A stretch of DNA of 53,360 nucleotides. Source: Bacteroidota bacterium (lineage in GTDB: Bacteria > Bacteroidota > Ignavibacteria > UBA10030 > UBA8401). The stretch spans positions 1 to 53,360 of the forward strand of contig JABWAK010000005.1 in assembly GCA_013361065.1 (NCBI GenBank), read 5' to 3'. The position numbers and the translations under genes were made by a program. The notes under the pieces were generated by a model. It saw nothing but the letters and a program-made list of their open reading frames with translations. It was not told the origin of the DNA and ran no database searches. Positions 15,657-25,201 of this stretch are shown here, in pieces. Each line of letters starts with the position of its first letter. The stretch's first letter is position 1.

Positions 15657-18476
15657 TCACCGGATATACTTCCGGAGGAAGGTGCCGGTATAGGATTGCG
15701 GTATCTTCATCAACTCTTCGGGAGAACCGGAGGCAACGACCTGACCACCGTTCTCACCGCCGCCGGGTCCCATATCGATGATATGGTCCGCACATTTGAT
15801 CACATCCAGATTGTGCTCGATCACCAGCAGCGAATTGCCGGCATCAAGCAAAGCAGTGAAGCATTTCAGCAGTTTGTTGATATCGTCGAAATGAAGTCCG
15901 GTGGTCGGCTCATCGAAGATGAACAGGGTATGCCCCTCTTTTTGCTCCACCAGATGGGTGGCCAGTTTGATACGCTGTGCCTCTCCGCCTGAGAGCGTCG
16001 TCGCCGCCTGCCCCAACCGGAGATAACCGAGTCCGACATCATCCAGCACGCGGAGCTTCTGCATCACTTTCTTCCCTTCCGGCGATGCACCGAAGAACCC
16101 GATCGCTTCCTCCACCGTCATGCCGAGGATATCATCGACATTCTTCCCGTTCCAACGCACCTCGAGCGCTTCCTTCTTGTACCGCTTGCCGTTGCATGAC
16201 TCGCAGGTCAGATAGAGATCGGCCATGAATTGCATCTCCACCTTCTGCAGCCCGTCCCCTTCGCAGATATCGCACCGCCCGCCGGGCACATTGAAGGAGA
16301 AGAATCCGGGCTGATACCCGCGCAGTTTTGCCGCCGTGGTCCTGGCAAGCAGGTCACGGATGCCGTCGAACACTCCGATATAGGTGACGGGATTGGAACG
16401 GGGAGAACGGCCGATCGGGGACTGGTCGACCAGCTCCAGATGCTGGATCTTGTCCCAGTCCTTGATCTCATGCACTCCGCTCAGACGGCCGATGTGGCCG
16501 TTGAGACGTTTCCTGATCCCTTCACCGATGATATCGTGCACCAGGGTGCTCTTGCCGGAACCGCTCACGCCGGTGACACAGACGAATTGCCGGAGCGGGA
16601 TCTCCACATCGATGTTCTTCAGATTGTGCTGGAATGCGTTGAGCACCTTCACCGAGTCCTTCGTCCTCTTCCGGCGGGTCTTCGGCACCGGGATACTCAG
16701 CGCTCCGGAAAGATACCGCCCGGTCAGCGACCGCGGGTCCTTCATCGATTCCTCGGCCGTCCCCTGGAAGATGATCTCGCCGCCGCGTTCGCCGGCATTG
16801 GGACCGATATCGATCAGCTGGTCCGCTGCCCGCATCATATCCGCATCATGCTCCACTACCAGCACCGTGTTGCCGACATCGCGCAGCCGCTGCAGGATGG
16901 CGATGAGCCTGTCGTTGTCCAGCGGATGGAGTCCGATGCTCGGCTCATCCAGAACGTAGATGGAACCGACGAGGGACGAACCGATGGAGGTGGCAAGATT
17001 GATGCGCTGGGATTCGCCGCCTGACAATGAGTTGGAAAGACGGTCGAGTGTCAGATATCCGACCCCGACATCGACCAGATATCGCAGGCGTTTTCTGATC
17101 TCTTCCAGGATCCGCTTCCCGATGCTCTTTTCCACATCGGTGAGCGGCAGCGTACGGAAGAACTCCTCGGCCCGTTCGATGTTCATCGCCACCACCTCGC
17201 CGATCGGCCTGCCTCCTACTTTCACATTCAATGCTTCCTTCCGCAGACGGCTGCCGCGGCATTCATCACACACGGTGTATCCGCGGTATTTGCTCAGCAG
17301 CACACGGTACTGGATCTTGTACGCCTTCCGCTCCACCATCTTGAAGAATCCATTGATGCCGTCGAAGGTCTTGCCGTATCCGTTCATCACGATGGCAAGC
17401 TGCTGTTCCGTCAGTTTCCGGTACGGCACATTCATCGGCACACCGGCATCGTACGCGATCCGGGCGAGGTCCCGCAGGTTCTCCTGGAACTTCGGTGTCG
17501 TCCAGGGAAGCACCGCCCCTTCCTTCAGAGTCTTCTCCTGGTCCGGAACGACGAGGTCCATATCGATGCCGACGGAGCGGCCGAACCCCTGGCATTTGGG
17601 ACAGGCGCCGATGGGGGAATTGAAGGCGAAGAAATGCGGTTCCGGTTCTTCGAAGCGGATATTGTCCGCCGGACATTCGAAATGCTGACTGAATGGTACA
17701 ACCTCGTTCGTGGTCAGCTCCTGCACCGAGGCGTATCCTTCCCCTTCCATGAATGCTGTCTGGATGGAATCGGCCAGCCGGTTCTGACTCTGGATGTCCC
17801 CTTTGCGGAGGATGTACCGGTCCACCAGCACGAAGAGTCCTTTCTTGGACTTCGCGGTCACTTTCTGCTCGTTCAGGTCCACCAGCGTTCCGTTCACCAC
17901 CAGCCGGAAGAAACCGCGTTTCTTCAGTGTTTCGATCTCCTGAGCGACACTCTTCCCTTCATGATCATGCATAGGGAACATCACATAGAATTTCGTCCCC
18001 TCGGCAAAGGTCTGCATCCGGTCCACCACGGACTGGACGGAATCCTTGGTGATCTCGCGTCCGCACTTCGGGCAGATGGTACGGCCGATACGTGCATAGA
18101 GGAGGCGGAGATAGTCATAGATCTCGGTGGTGGTGGCGACTGTGGAACGGGGATTGCGTGTGTTGGTCCGTTGCTCGATGGAGATGGCCGGAGACATTCC
18201 CTGGATGACATCGACATCCGGTTTGTCCATCCGTTCCAGGAACTGCCGTGCGTATGCCGACAACGATTCCACATAGCGGCGCTGTCCTTCGGCGTAGATG
18301 GTATCGAAGGCGAGGGACGACTTGCCGGAACCGCTGACGCCGGTGATCACCACCAGCTTGTTGCGGGGGATCTCGACGGAGATATTCTTCAGGTTGTGCA
18401 CCCTTGCCCCTTTGATCACCAGGGGGGATTTCGTGGAATGCAGCTGCGGTTTCGGAAGCGAACGTGTCTTGGCCAT
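15657..18476 (-). CDS. uvrA: Excinuclease ABC subunit A
   Basis: 939 residues, the full UvrA length. Two ABC ATPase modules are visible: Walker [16 protein letters not shown] near residue 45 and [18 protein letters not shown] near 640, with signatures [14 protein letters not shown] and [14 protein letters not shown]. The DNA-contact zinc hairpin of the second half is intact ([11 protein letters not shown], then CESCNGKRY). In the first half the usual two-pair zinc module has ACPKCQGFG but the leading pair is CPAD, with one cysteine replaced. UvrA scans DNA with UvrB for bulky lesions. It is transcribed divergently from rlmN and ends about 150 bases before the tRNA. Confidence 0.96.
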   Translation of the reverse strand: MAKTRSLPKPQLHSTKSPLVIKGARVHNLKNISVEIPRNKLVVITGVSGSGKSSLAFDTIYAEGQRRYVESLSAYARQFLERMDKPDVDVIQGMSPAISIEQRTNTRNPRSTVATTTEIYDYLRLLYARIGRTICPKCGREITKDSVQSVVDRMQTFAEGTKFYVMFPMHDHEGKSVAQEIETLKKRGFFRLVVNGTLVDLNEQKVTAKSKKGLFVLVDRYILRKGDIQSQNRLADSIQTAFMEGEGYASVQELTTNEVVPFSQHFECPADNIRFEEPEPHFFAFNSPIGACPKCQGFGRSVGIDMDLVVPDQEKTLKEGAVLPWTTPKFQENLRDLARIAYDAGVPMNVPYRKLTEQQLAIVMNGYGKTFDGINGFFKMVERKAYKIQYRVLLSKYRGYTVCDECRGSRLRKEALNVKVGGRPIGEVVAMNIERAEEFFRTLPLTDVEKSIGKRILEEIRKRLRYLVDVGVGYLTLDRLSNSLSGGESQRINLATSIGSSLVGSIYVLDEPSIGLHPLDNDRLIAILQRLRDVGNTVLVVEHDADMMRAADQLIDIGPNAGERGGEIIFQGTAEESMKDPRSLTGRYLSGALSIPVPKTRRKRTKDSVKVLNAFQHNLKNIDVEIPLRQFVCVTGVSGSGKSTLVHDIIGEGIRKRLNGHIGRLSGVHEIKDWDKIQHLELVDQSPIGRSPRSNPVTYIGVFDGIRDLLARTTAAKLRGYQPGFFSFNVPGGRCDICEGDGLQKVEMQFMADLYLTCESCNGKRYKKEALEVRWNGKNVDDILGMTVEEAIGFFGASPEGKKVMQKLRVLDDVGLGYLRLGQAATTLSGGEAQRIKLATHLVEQKEGHTLFIFDEPTTGLHFDDINKLLKCFTALLDAGNSLLVIEHNLDVIKCADHIIDMGPGGGENGGQVVASGSPEELMKIPQSYTGTFLRKYIR

Positions 18477-18664
18477 AGGATGCGTGCGGTAAAAGAAGAA
18501 TGGTCCGAACTCGCCGGACCATGGTATAACACGGACAAAGTATCAAAAATTCACCTGAGGGGCAAACCGTGCCGATTCGACACCCGGCAGAGAGCTGAAC
18601 GATGAAAGAACAAGGCACAATTCACTGTGAAACGGCGATTCTTCAAAAGAGCATCATGTCCCAA

Positions 18665-18693
18665 TTGCATCCCGTACCCATTTTTCCTATTTT
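18665..18693 (+). promoter_or_regulatory. Likely rlmN promoter
   Basis: TTGCAT (18665-18670), a 17-base spacer and TATTTT (18688-18693) lie in the divergent uvrA-rlmN gap. A transcript from here would begin near 18700, which favours the rlmN start at 18742 over the upstream in-frame ATG at 18703. Confidence 0.5.
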
Positions 18694-18741
18694 GTAGCAG
18701 ACTTGGATGGTGTGAGAGCCTCCAAGTCTAATTTTTTTCTT

Positions 18742-19821
18742 ATGGCGCATGTTCAACTCAGAGGATTGACGCTCGGCGGTCTGGAACAGTTCGTCGCTTC
18801 CATCGGAGAACCGAAGTACCGCGCAGCACAGATCTATCAGTGGCTGTACAAGTACAGGGTGACTTCGTTCGATGCGATGACGAACCTGTCCGTACCCCTG
18901 CGCCAAAAATTGACGGAAACGGCAGAAATCGGCCAGTTCTCCGTTGTCACCTTCCAGACCTCCGCGGTCGACGGAACGGTGAAATTCCTCTACGAACTCT
19001 CGGACGGGAAGAGGATCGAAACGGTGCTCATCCCGCCCCGCACGACGGCAGTGGATGCGGAGGAGCGGATGACCCTCTGCATCTCCACCCAGATAGGGTG
19101 CGCGCTGGATTGTGCATTCTGTGCAACGGCCAGCATGGGATTCCAGAGGAATCTGTCGACCGGCGAGATCGTCAACCAGTTCCTCACGGCGCAGACGGTC
19201 TCCGAGCGTCCGATCACCAACATCGTCTTCATGGGGATGGGTGAGCCGATGCTGAACTATGAGAATGTGATGTCCGCCGTGGAGATCCTCACGGACCAGC
19301 ACGGGGTCGGACTCAGTCCGAAACGGATCACCTTGTCCACCGCCGGATACGCGAACCACATCCGGAGGATGGCCGATGAGGACCGGAAGATCAAGCTGGC
19401 GCTCTCGCTCCATTCGCTGCGGGACGATGTGCGGACCACGCTGATGCCGCTGACGAAGAAGTTTAACACGGAAGAGCTGCTCGCAGCGCTGGAGTACTAC
19501 AATAAGAAAACGAAGAAGAGCGTCATGCTCGAGTATATCGTCTTCGACGGTGTGAACGATACAGCGCAGGATGTCCAGCTGCTCGTGAAGGCATCCCGCC
19601 GGCTCGACTGCCGCGTGAACCTGATCCCCTTCCACTCGATCGAGTTCACCGACCCGAAAGGGATCTCGGCATCGCTGCATGGCGCTTCCCGGGAAGGCCT
19701 GGAACGGTTCTGGCAGCAGCTGCGGGACCACGACGTGATCACGTTCATCCGCCACAGCGCCGGTGTCGACATCGACGCCGCCTGCGGTCAGCTTGCCGTG
19801 AAGAATGTCCAGCCGGTGTGA
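18742..19821 (+). CDS. rlmN: 23S rRNA (adenine2503-C2)-methyltransferase / tRNA A37 methyltransferase
   Basis: 359 residues from the ATG at 18742 (MAHVQLRGLTL); the longer reading from 18703 would begin almost at the predicted transcript start. A radical-SAM cluster motif CALDCAFC binds the 4Fe-4S centre near residue 120. FMGMGEPMLNYENV and LEYIVFDGVND are family landmarks, and the methyl-carrying cysteine lies in the C-terminal DIDAACGQL. RlmN methylates A2503 of 23S rRNA and A37 of some tRNAs. It is divergent from uvrA and followed by a heptamer-repeat spacer and adk. Confidence 0.95.
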   Translation: MAHVQLRGLTLGGLEQFVASIGEPKYRAAQIYQWLYKYRVTSFDAMTNLSVPLRQKLTETAEIGQFSVVTFQTSAVDGTVKFLYELSDGKRIETVLIPPRTTAVDAEERMTLCISTQIGCALDCAFCATASMGFQRNLSTGEIVNQFLTAQTVSERPITNIVFMGMGEPMLNYENVMSAVEILTDQHGVGLSPKRITLSTAGYANHIRRMADEDRKIKLALSLHSLRDDVRTTLMPLTKKFNTEELLAALEYYNKKTKKSVMLEYIVFDGVNDTAQDVQLLVKASRRLDCRVNLIPFHSIEFTDPKGISASLHGASREGLERFWQQLRDHDVITFIRHSAGVDIDAACGQLAVKNVQPV

Positions 19822-19850
19822 TCATGCACTGGAGTCTGTGCGATGTTACC

Positions 19851-19931
19851 TTGATATTTGAAATTTGTAATCTGATAATCTGAAATCTGTAGTCTGATAA
19901 TCTGTAATCTAATCTGTCATCTGTCACTCTG
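19851..19931 (+). repeat. Degenerate 7-bp tandem repeat array (TCTGNAA family)
   Basis: The rlmN-adk spacer reads as successive heptamers such as TTGATAT, TTGAAAT, TTGTAAT, CTGATAA, TCTGAAA, TCTGTAG, TCTGTAA, TCTGTCA, TCTGTCA, with one 8-base and one 5-base unit breaking the phase. There is no coding frame. It ends a few bases before the adk start codon. Confidence 0.75.
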
Positions 19932-19937
19932 ACCATC

Positions 19938-20498
19938 ATGCACATCATTCTTTTTGGACCTCCCGGCGTCGGTAAAGGAACACAGGCAAAGATCCTCTCC
20001 GAACGATTCCATATCCCCCACATCTCCACCGGCGACATGCTGCGCGAGGAGATCCGTCTGGAGACCGACCTCGGCAAGAAGGCCAAAGTACTGATGGATG
20101 CCGGCAATCTGGTGCCGGACGATATCATGATCGGGATGATCCGCGGTGTGCTCACCTCGCAGCGCTGCGTGAACGGCATCATCCTGGACGGATTCCCGCG
20201 TACGGTGGAACAGGCGACCGCCCTGGAAGGGATGATGAAGGAACTCCACATCACCGTGAAACGGGTGCTGTCGCTAGAAGTGACCGAAGAGCATATCATG
20301 GAACGGCTGCTGAAGCGCTCCGAGACCGAACACCGTGCGGACGATACCGCTGAGACGATCCTGAAGCGGATCGCCATCTATAAGAAGAGCACGGCACCGG
20401 TGAAGGACTATTTCATCTCCCGCGGCATGCTCTCCGCCATCAACGGCGAAGGTCCGGTCGCCGAGGTCTCTCAGCGGATGCTCGACGCGTTACAATAA
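19938..20498 (+). CDS. adk: Adenylate kinase, short-LID form
   Basis: 186 residues. P-loop GPPGVGKGTQ at the N-terminus, the AMP-binding STGDMLREEI, DGFPRTVEQ near residue 81, and the short LID HRADDTAETILKRI. The zinc-cysteine LID insert of long forms is absent, giving 186 rather than about 214 residues, as is usual in Bacteroidota-type and eukaryotic cytosolic enzymes. It balances ATP, ADP and AMP. It is preceded directly by the heptamer repeat array rather than a visible strong ribosome site. Confidence 0.95.
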   Translation: MHIILFGPPGVGKGTQAKILSERFHIPHISTGDMLREEIRLETDLGKKAKVLMDAGNLVPDDIMIGMIRGVLTSQRCVNGIILDGFPRTVEQATALEGMMKELHITVKRVLSLEVTEEHIMERLLKRSETEHRADDTAETILKRIAIYKKSTAPVKDYFISRGMLSAINGEGPVAEVSQRMLDALQ

Positions 20499-20518
20499 GA
20501 ACGTGAAGGAATTGACTC

Positions 20519-20545
20519 ATTGAATCAATGATCCATTGATTCAAT
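20519..20545. other. Perfect 12-bp inverted repeat with 3-base loop
   Basis: ATTGAATCAATG at 20519-20530 and CATTGATTCAAT at 20534-20545 are exact complements around ATC. It lies in the 125-base adk-GDPD spacer with no T-run following on either strand. It may be an operator for a dimeric regulator or an mRNA hairpin. Confidence 0.7.
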
Positions 20546-20623
20546 ATGCAGCAAGAGAAGGCGTTTGGTACTTCTCTTCACGCTCACACATCGGTCCAAT
20601 GAACACATCGACCTCTTTCTTCC

Positions 20624-21385
20624 ATGGCCCAATCGACGCCGCTTATCATCGCACACCGCGGATTCTCGGATGAAGCCCCCGAGAACTCCATGGCGGCATT
20701 CCAGAAAGCGATCGAAGCGAAGAGCGATATGATCGAACTGGATGTGCGTCTCTCCGCGGACAACGTCCCGGTGGTCTTCCATGACCGCCGCCTCCAGCGC
20801 ACCTCCAACGGCAGCGGCGCCGTGAATCAGAAGCATTCCCGTCAGCTGACGATGATCGACAACGGTTCCTGGCTCTCTCCGAAGTTCAGCCGGGAACGGA
20901 TCCCCCTGCTGAAGGATGTCTTCCCCCTATTGAAGAAGGACCTCCGCCTGAACATCGAGATCAAACCGGATGTCGTGAGCACCGGCGACACGTCGGCCGT
21001 GGAACTGGTCGTAATGGAGGCCGAGAAAGCCAAAGTGCTGCCGAAGGTACTCTTCACCTCCTTCAATCATCAGATGATCCGCGAGATCTCCGAGATCGAT
21101 GATGCGATCGTCACCGGGGTGATCTACAATCCCATCACTCATTTCCGGAAATCACCCTCTACCCTCGTCAAGAACTCCCGCGCCCGAATCTTCGTCTGCT
21201 CGAAATTCCAGATCAATAACGATGTCGTCACCGATACACACGAAGCAGGATACACCCTGTACGTGTACGGCGTCCGCACCGGGCGGGATGTGCAGCGGAT
21301 GCTCGATCTCTCCGTGGACGGCATCATCTGCAACAATCCGCGGTTCGTCCGCGAGACCATCGAACTGCTGAATGCACAGAATTGA
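20624..21385 (+). CDS. Glycerophosphodiester phosphodiesterase (GDPD family)
   Basis: 253 residues with no signal peptide, so cytosolic. The TIM-barrel active-site lines are complete: IAHRGFSDEAPENSMAAF with the His-Arg and Glu, then IELDVRLSADNVPVVFHD with the metal-binding Glu, Asp and second His, followed by LNIEIK near residue 108. It hydrolyses glycerophosphodiesters to glycerol 3-phosphate and an alcohol, linking phospholipid or glycerophosphate polymer turnover to the sn-glycerol 3-phosphate pool. It sits alone between adk and a secreted protein. The 125-base spacer upstream holds the 12-bp inverted repeat. Confidence 0.9.
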   Translation: MAQSTPLIIAHRGFSDEAPENSMAAFQKAIEAKSDMIELDVRLSADNVPVVFHDRRLQRTSNGSGAVNQKHSRQLTMIDNGSWLSPKFSRERIPLLKDVFPLLKKDLRLNIEIKPDVVSTGDTSAVELVVMEAEKAKVLPKVLFTSFNHQMIREISEIDDAIVTGVIYNPITHFRKSPSTLVKNSRARIFVCSKFQINNDVVTDTHEAGYTLYVYGVRTGRDVQRMLDLSVDGIICNNPRFVRETIELLNAQN

Positions 21386-21436
21386 TCCCTCCGGCGGAGC
21401 GCCGATGCGGCCGCCGGGGACAGAGAACGGATCCGT

Positions 21437-23698
21437 ATGAATAAACTCCTCCTTGCCATCACCCTGCTGACGATGTCCGCAGCGGCGCAGGATACGGTCA
21501 GCTACCAGTGGCCGGTCACTCCTTTCAACACCTCACAGAGCATCACCGGGACGTTCTGCGAGTTCCGGAACACGCTCACCAGCAACCATTTCCACAACGG
21601 CGCCGATGTGCCGAAGGCGGATGGATCGCCGGTCTACTCCGTGATCGACGGGACCGTGACCGCCATCTCCCCGTCCAGTGAGTCCGGGACGAGTGCGTAT
21701 GTACGGGTGGCCGGCACCGTGAACGGAATTGCGAAGAACATGGCATACGTACACATCGAACCGAGCCCGTCGCTCGTAATTGGACAATCGGTGACCAAAG
21801 GCGTGACGGTCCTCGGAAACATCCTGAGCGGACAGGGACATACCCATCTGGTGGATGGTGCGTTCGATTCCGAGATGAATGCGCTGCGGAAGACGGGAGG
21901 ACTCGAACCATACATCGACACTTGGGCGCCGAAAGTGATCTCTGTGGAGTTCCATCAGGATAATTCGACCACCAAGTTCACCAACGGGAAGGTCTCGGGA
22001 CTCTTCGACATCGTCGCTCAACTGGTGGAAGTGAACGCCAACGCAGCGCCGAACAGCGGGTCCACTTCCAACAATGGTGTCTATCAGACAGGCTACAAGA
22101 TCCTGTCCGCGGACAAGAGCACGGTGGTCTACACACCCGCAGTGAACGGTGTCCGCTACAAGTTCGACCGGAAACCGAACGATGATCATTCCAACGTCGC
22201 GTACACCCTCACCTCCACGACATCGCTCCATATCTATTATCTGACGAACGGTGCAGGGAACATCGGGACCAGTGTGAAACAGAGCATCGTCAACGGCTCG
22301 CTGAATGCCGCCGCGCTCCCGGCCGGACCGTACCAGGCGATGGTCTATGCCATGGACACGCACGGGAATGCAGACACGGTCTATGTGCCGTTCGAGGTCT
22401 CCGCGCAGGATGTCGTCGCCCCGGCTGCACCGGTCCTCCGTTCCGTGTTGAACGATTCCACCAAGCGCATCACGCTCCGCTGGAAGGCGAACACCGAACC
22501 GGATCTGAAAGGGTACCGGCTCTATTCATCCGTGAACGGGACCACCTGGTCCCTGATGCGGAACGAGGACAGCCTGAAGCGGACGATGACATCGTACGCT
22601 TTCAACGGCATCACCTCGACCACACCGGTCTACTTCCGGCTGACGGCGGTCGATTCGGCAGCGGTGACGAACGAGAGCGGGCCGAGCGACTCCTACGGCG
22701 TTCGCCCGAACATCGCCGGGAACACGATCCTGGTCGTGGACGGGTTCGACAGGACCGGCGGCAGTTACAAACTATCCTCCCACCCGTTCGCCATGACGGC
22801 CGGACTCTCCATCCCTCACCGGTACGAAACGGCGCACAACAGTACGGTCACGGATGGTTCGGTGAAGCTGACCGATTATCATACGGTGATCTGGCTGTTC
22901 GGTGATGAGAGTTCCACGGATGAGACCTTCGGTGCGGCGGAACAGTCCGCAGCGGGGGCCTATCTGAAGGCCGGAGGACGGCTCTTTGTGAGCGGTTCGG
23001 AGGTCGCCTACGATCTGGACCGGGCATCCGGACCGTCGGTGTCCGACCGGGATTTCTTCAATAATTATCTGAAAGCCGATTATGCCGGTGATGCATCGGG
23101 AAGTTATACCGTGAACGGCACCGGTCTCCTGAACGGCATCTCTTTCTCGTACGGTGACACACTGCAGGGATCGCCCTACCGCGAGGATTACCCGGATTAC
23201 GTGACGGCGTTCGGCGGCAGCACCCTTGCGGCGAGTTATGCGAACGGACTTGGAGCGATGACGGTGTACAACGGTATGTTCACCGGAGGGACCTCTGCCG
23301 GTTCGGTGGTGCTGCTCTGTGTGCCGTTCGAGACCATCCACAGCAAGAGCAGCCGTGATGCGGTGATGACCCGGGTACTCGGATATTTCGGATATCCGGT
23401 GTCGGTCGCGGAGCGGATGGATGCCGTCATCCCTGCTGCGTTCTCGCTGGAACAGAATTTCCCGAACCCGTTCAATCCGGTCACTACCATCCGCTTCTCC
23501 CTGCCGCAGGACGGACCGGCCACACTCGCCATCTATGACATCCTCGGCAAGGAGGTCGCTGTTCCGGTCAGAGGAGAACTGCAGGCCGGCACGTACAGCG
23601 TACAGTGGAACGGCAGCGGCGCGGCATCCGGTCTGTACTTCTACCGGCTCACCGCCGGGGGGACCTCGATAACGAAGAAACTGATGCTGACCAAATAG
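21437..23698 (+). CDS. Secreted M23-like peptidase domain protein with T9SS sorting domain
   Basis: 753 residues. Signal peptide at 1-17 (LLLAITLLTMSAAAQ). Residues 25-165 look like a LytM/M23 metallopeptidase: HFHNGADVPKADG supplies HxxxD (His53, Asp57), and GHTHLVDG supplies HxH (His135, His137), with VYSVIDGTVTAI between. A fibronectin III domain follows near 335-410 (LRWKANTEPDLKGYRLYSS), then a unique segment, and residues 675-753 form the T9SS domain (SLEQNFPNPFNPVTTIRFS, ending KKLMLTK). It may cut peptidoglycan or peptide links at the surface. The usual M23 fold is shorter and the M23 match is by motif only. Confidence 0.78.
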   Translation: MNKLLLAITLLTMSAAAQDTVSYQWPVTPFNTSQSITGTFCEFRNTLTSNHFHNGADVPKADGSPVYSVIDGTVTAISPSSESGTSAYVRVAGTVNGIAKNMAYVHIEPSPSLVIGQSVTKGVTVLGNILSGQGHTHLVDGAFDSEMNALRKTGGLEPYIDTWAPKVISVEFHQDNSTTKFTNGKVSGLFDIVAQLVEVNANAAPNSGSTSNNGVYQTGYKILSADKSTVVYTPAVNGVRYKFDRKPNDDHSNVAYTLTSTTSLHIYYLTNGAGNIGTSVKQSIVNGSLNAAALPAGPYQAMVYAMDTHGNADTVYVPFEVSAQDVVAPAAPVLRSVLNDSTKRITLRWKANTEPDLKGYRLYSSVNGTTWSLMRNEDSLKRTMTSYAFNGITSTTPVYFRLTAVDSAAVTNESGPSDSYGVRPNIAGNTILVVDGFDRTGGSYKLSSHPFAMTAGLSIPHRYETAHNSTVTDGSVKLTDYHTVIWLFGDESSTDETFGAAEQSAAGAYLKAGGRLFVSGSEVAYDLDRASGPSVSDRDFFNNYLKADYAGDASGSYTVNGTGLLNGISFSYGDTLQGSPYREDYPDYVTAFGGSTLAASYANGLGAMTVYNGMFTGGTSAGSVVLLCVPFETIHSKSSRDAVMTRVLGYFGYPVSVAERMDAVIPAAFSLEQNFPNPFNPVTTIRFSLPQDGPATLAIYDILGKEVAVPVRGELQAGTYSVQWNGSGAASGLYFYRLTAGGTSITKKLMLTK

Positions 23699-23720
23699 CA
23701 GCAACATGCCAAGGGAATCT

Positions 23721-24683
23721 ATGAAACAGCTCCTTCTTCTTTGTCTCTCGTTCGTGCTGCCGCTCTCCGCCCAGTATGCGGTGGAGGTCAGCAACAGCGG
23801 CGGTGCACGCCATGCCGGTGAACAGAACCATTTCTCCGTCACCCTCACGCACAACGGAACACCAGTGCGTACGATCGAACGGGAGATCCCGTTCGACGTT
23901 CCCTTCCCGTCCGTGCGGCTCCACCCGGTGACCGGCACCCTCATCCTCTCCTACAGTTTCGACGGATTCGTGGAGGTCTACGACCGGACCGGCACGAAAC
24001 AATGGGAACGGAATTTCTTCAAAGAGCTTGGTCCCAATTACGAACGGACCATCACCATGGCGGTCGGAGAGCGGTCGCTCGCATTCCTGACATCGGACGT
24101 CCGGCTGCCGCATGCCATTGTGCACAAGATCTCGGTGAACGGTACGGAGGAATGGCAGCAGGAACTGCCGTACGGAATGGGATACGAGATCGCCATGTCC
24201 GCCGATGAACGGACCATCGGTGCAGGGAGTTATGCGGTGCAGGACGGGAAAGTCCGGCGTTCCGCACTGCTGCTGGACGGTGCCGGCGCAACAATAATGG
24301 AATCGGACATCCTCTTCCGCTCTGCTGCATTCTCGGAGGATGGTTCAATGCTGGCGATCGCTTCCACCGATGAACTCGCGGTGCTCTCTGTCGCAGCACA
24401 GAAGGAGATACAACGGTCCGCCTCAAAGACCGGCGGCGTCATCCACGGCATCACATGGCATCAGGGATCGATCGTGGTTCAGGAAGCAGCGGTCGTACAG
24501 AGTGCGGACGGCGTCATGCGGTTCACCGATCCATTCATCCTCCGCTTCACACCGGAACTGCAGGAACTGGAACGGAGGAGCATCCCGGGTCACTCCTACA
24601 AGAAAGCGCAGCTGATGAGTACGGGAACAACGGTGGAACAAACTGCTGACGCAGGCAAGGTCACGGTGATCGAATTCCGGTGA
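23721..24683 (+). CDS. Exported protein of unknown function, probable beta-propeller
   Basis: 320 residues from ATG 23721 (MKQLLLLCLSFVLPLSAQ), a clear signal peptide with Ala-Gln cleavage; a longer in-frame ATG at 23706 adds five residues. The mature part alternates short strands with repeated lines such as LILSYSFDGFVEVYDRTG and LAIASTDELAVLSVAAQ, as in WD40 or PQQ-like propellers. No catalytic motif and no sorting domain are seen. It starts 23 bases after the M23-like gene and is probably co-transcribed with it. It may be periplasmic. It faces acpS tail to tail across 30 bases. Confidence 0.68.
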   Translation: MKQLLLLCLSFVLPLSAQYAVEVSNSGGARHAGEQNHFSVTLTHNGTPVRTIEREIPFDVPFPSVRLHPVTGTLILSYSFDGFVEVYDRTGTKQWERNFFKELGPNYERTITMAVGERSLAFLTSDVRLPHAIVHKISVNGTEEWQQELPYGMGYEIAMSADERTIGAGSYAVQDGKVRRSALLLDGAGATIMESDILFRSAAFSEDGSMLAIASTDELAVLSVAAQKEIQRSASKTGGVIHGITWHQGSIVVQEAAVVQSADGVMRFTDPFILRFTPELQELERRSIPGHSYKKAQLMSTGTTVEQTADAGKVTVIEFR

Positions 24684-24713
24684 TGCTGCTGAGGGACGGA
24701 GGGGATGGTGTGA

Positions 24714-25088
24714 TCAGGTGTTGCGTTCGATGACGACGAAGGCAACCACCGTGGTATCGGAATGTGACATTGTCAGAAAGACAGAATGCCCTTTCAGCGT
24801 CTCGGCGGTCCTGCCGTAGAGCACCAGATCCGGCCTGCCGGTCGGGTCATTCCTCACCTCGATATTCTTCCATTCGAACTCACCGCTCCACCCGGTCGAT
24901 ACCGCTTTGCTGAATGCCTCTTTCGCGGCGAACCGAGCAGCGAAGTGCTGCGTGGGGAACTGCTTGGATTTGCAGTACTGGATCTCGGTGAAGGTAAAGA
25001 GCTTGTTCAGGAATGCGTCACCGTACTGAGCGATGGAGCGCTCGATGCGGGAGATCTCGATGATATCTGTGCCGATGCCGGTGATCAT
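24714..25088 (-). CDS. acpS: Holo-[acyl-carrier-protein] synthase
   Basis: 124 residues, the standard AcpS size. IGTDIIEISRIERSI holds the magnesium-binding Asp, and HFAARFAAKEAFSKAV holds the conserved Glu and Lys of the phosphopantetheinyl transferase family. It moves the 4'-phosphopantetheine arm of CoA to a serine on acyl carrier protein, switching on fatty acid synthesis. It is the last gene of the run HAD-aroQ direction only in orientation; a repeat-filled 113-base spacer separates it from the HAD gene. A signal for its own promoter was not identified. Confidence 0.92.
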   Translation of the reverse strand: MITGIGTDIIEISRIERSIAQYGDAFLNKLFTFTEIQYCKSKQFPTQHFAARFAAKEAFSKAVSTGWSGEFEWKNIEVRNDPTGRPDLVLYGRTAETLKGHSVFLTMSHSDTTVVAFVVIERNT

Positions 25089-25112
25089 TCTTGGAAGAGA
25101 TAGAACAGCTGT

Positions 25113-25140
25113 TAGGTACTAGGTATTAGGTACTAGCTAT
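25113..25140 (+). repeat. 7-bp tandem repeat, TAGGTAC unit
   Basis: Four exact-phase units: TAGGTAC, TAGGTAT, TAGGTAC, TAGCTAT. Located in the acpS-HAD spacer, eleven bases from the second array of a different unit. Confidence 0.75.
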
Positions 25141-25151
25141 GAAAAAGATTT

Positions 25152-25193
25152 ACGCTGAACGCTGAGAGCTGAGAGCTGACAGCTGATAACTGA
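25152..25193 (+). repeat. 7-bp tandem repeat, NNGCTGA unit
   Basis: Six exact-phase units: ACGCTGA, ACGCTGA, GAGCTGA, GAGCTGA, CAGCTGA, TAACTGA. All keep CTGA at unit positions 4-7. The array ends just outside the HAD stop codon. Confidence 0.8.
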
Positions 25194-25201
25194 CCGCTTC
25201 T

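Noticed and set aside
18477..18560. uvrA promoter
   Set aside because: TTGATA and TATACC are present on the minus strand but only 12 bases apart, too close for a normal promoter.
18643..19755. 370-codon minus-strand frame over rlmN
   Set aside because: rlmN has intact radical-SAM and C-terminal cysteine motifs; the minus frame has none.
25113..25193. Possible CRISPR array
   Set aside because: Units are seven bases in direct contact with no spacers.
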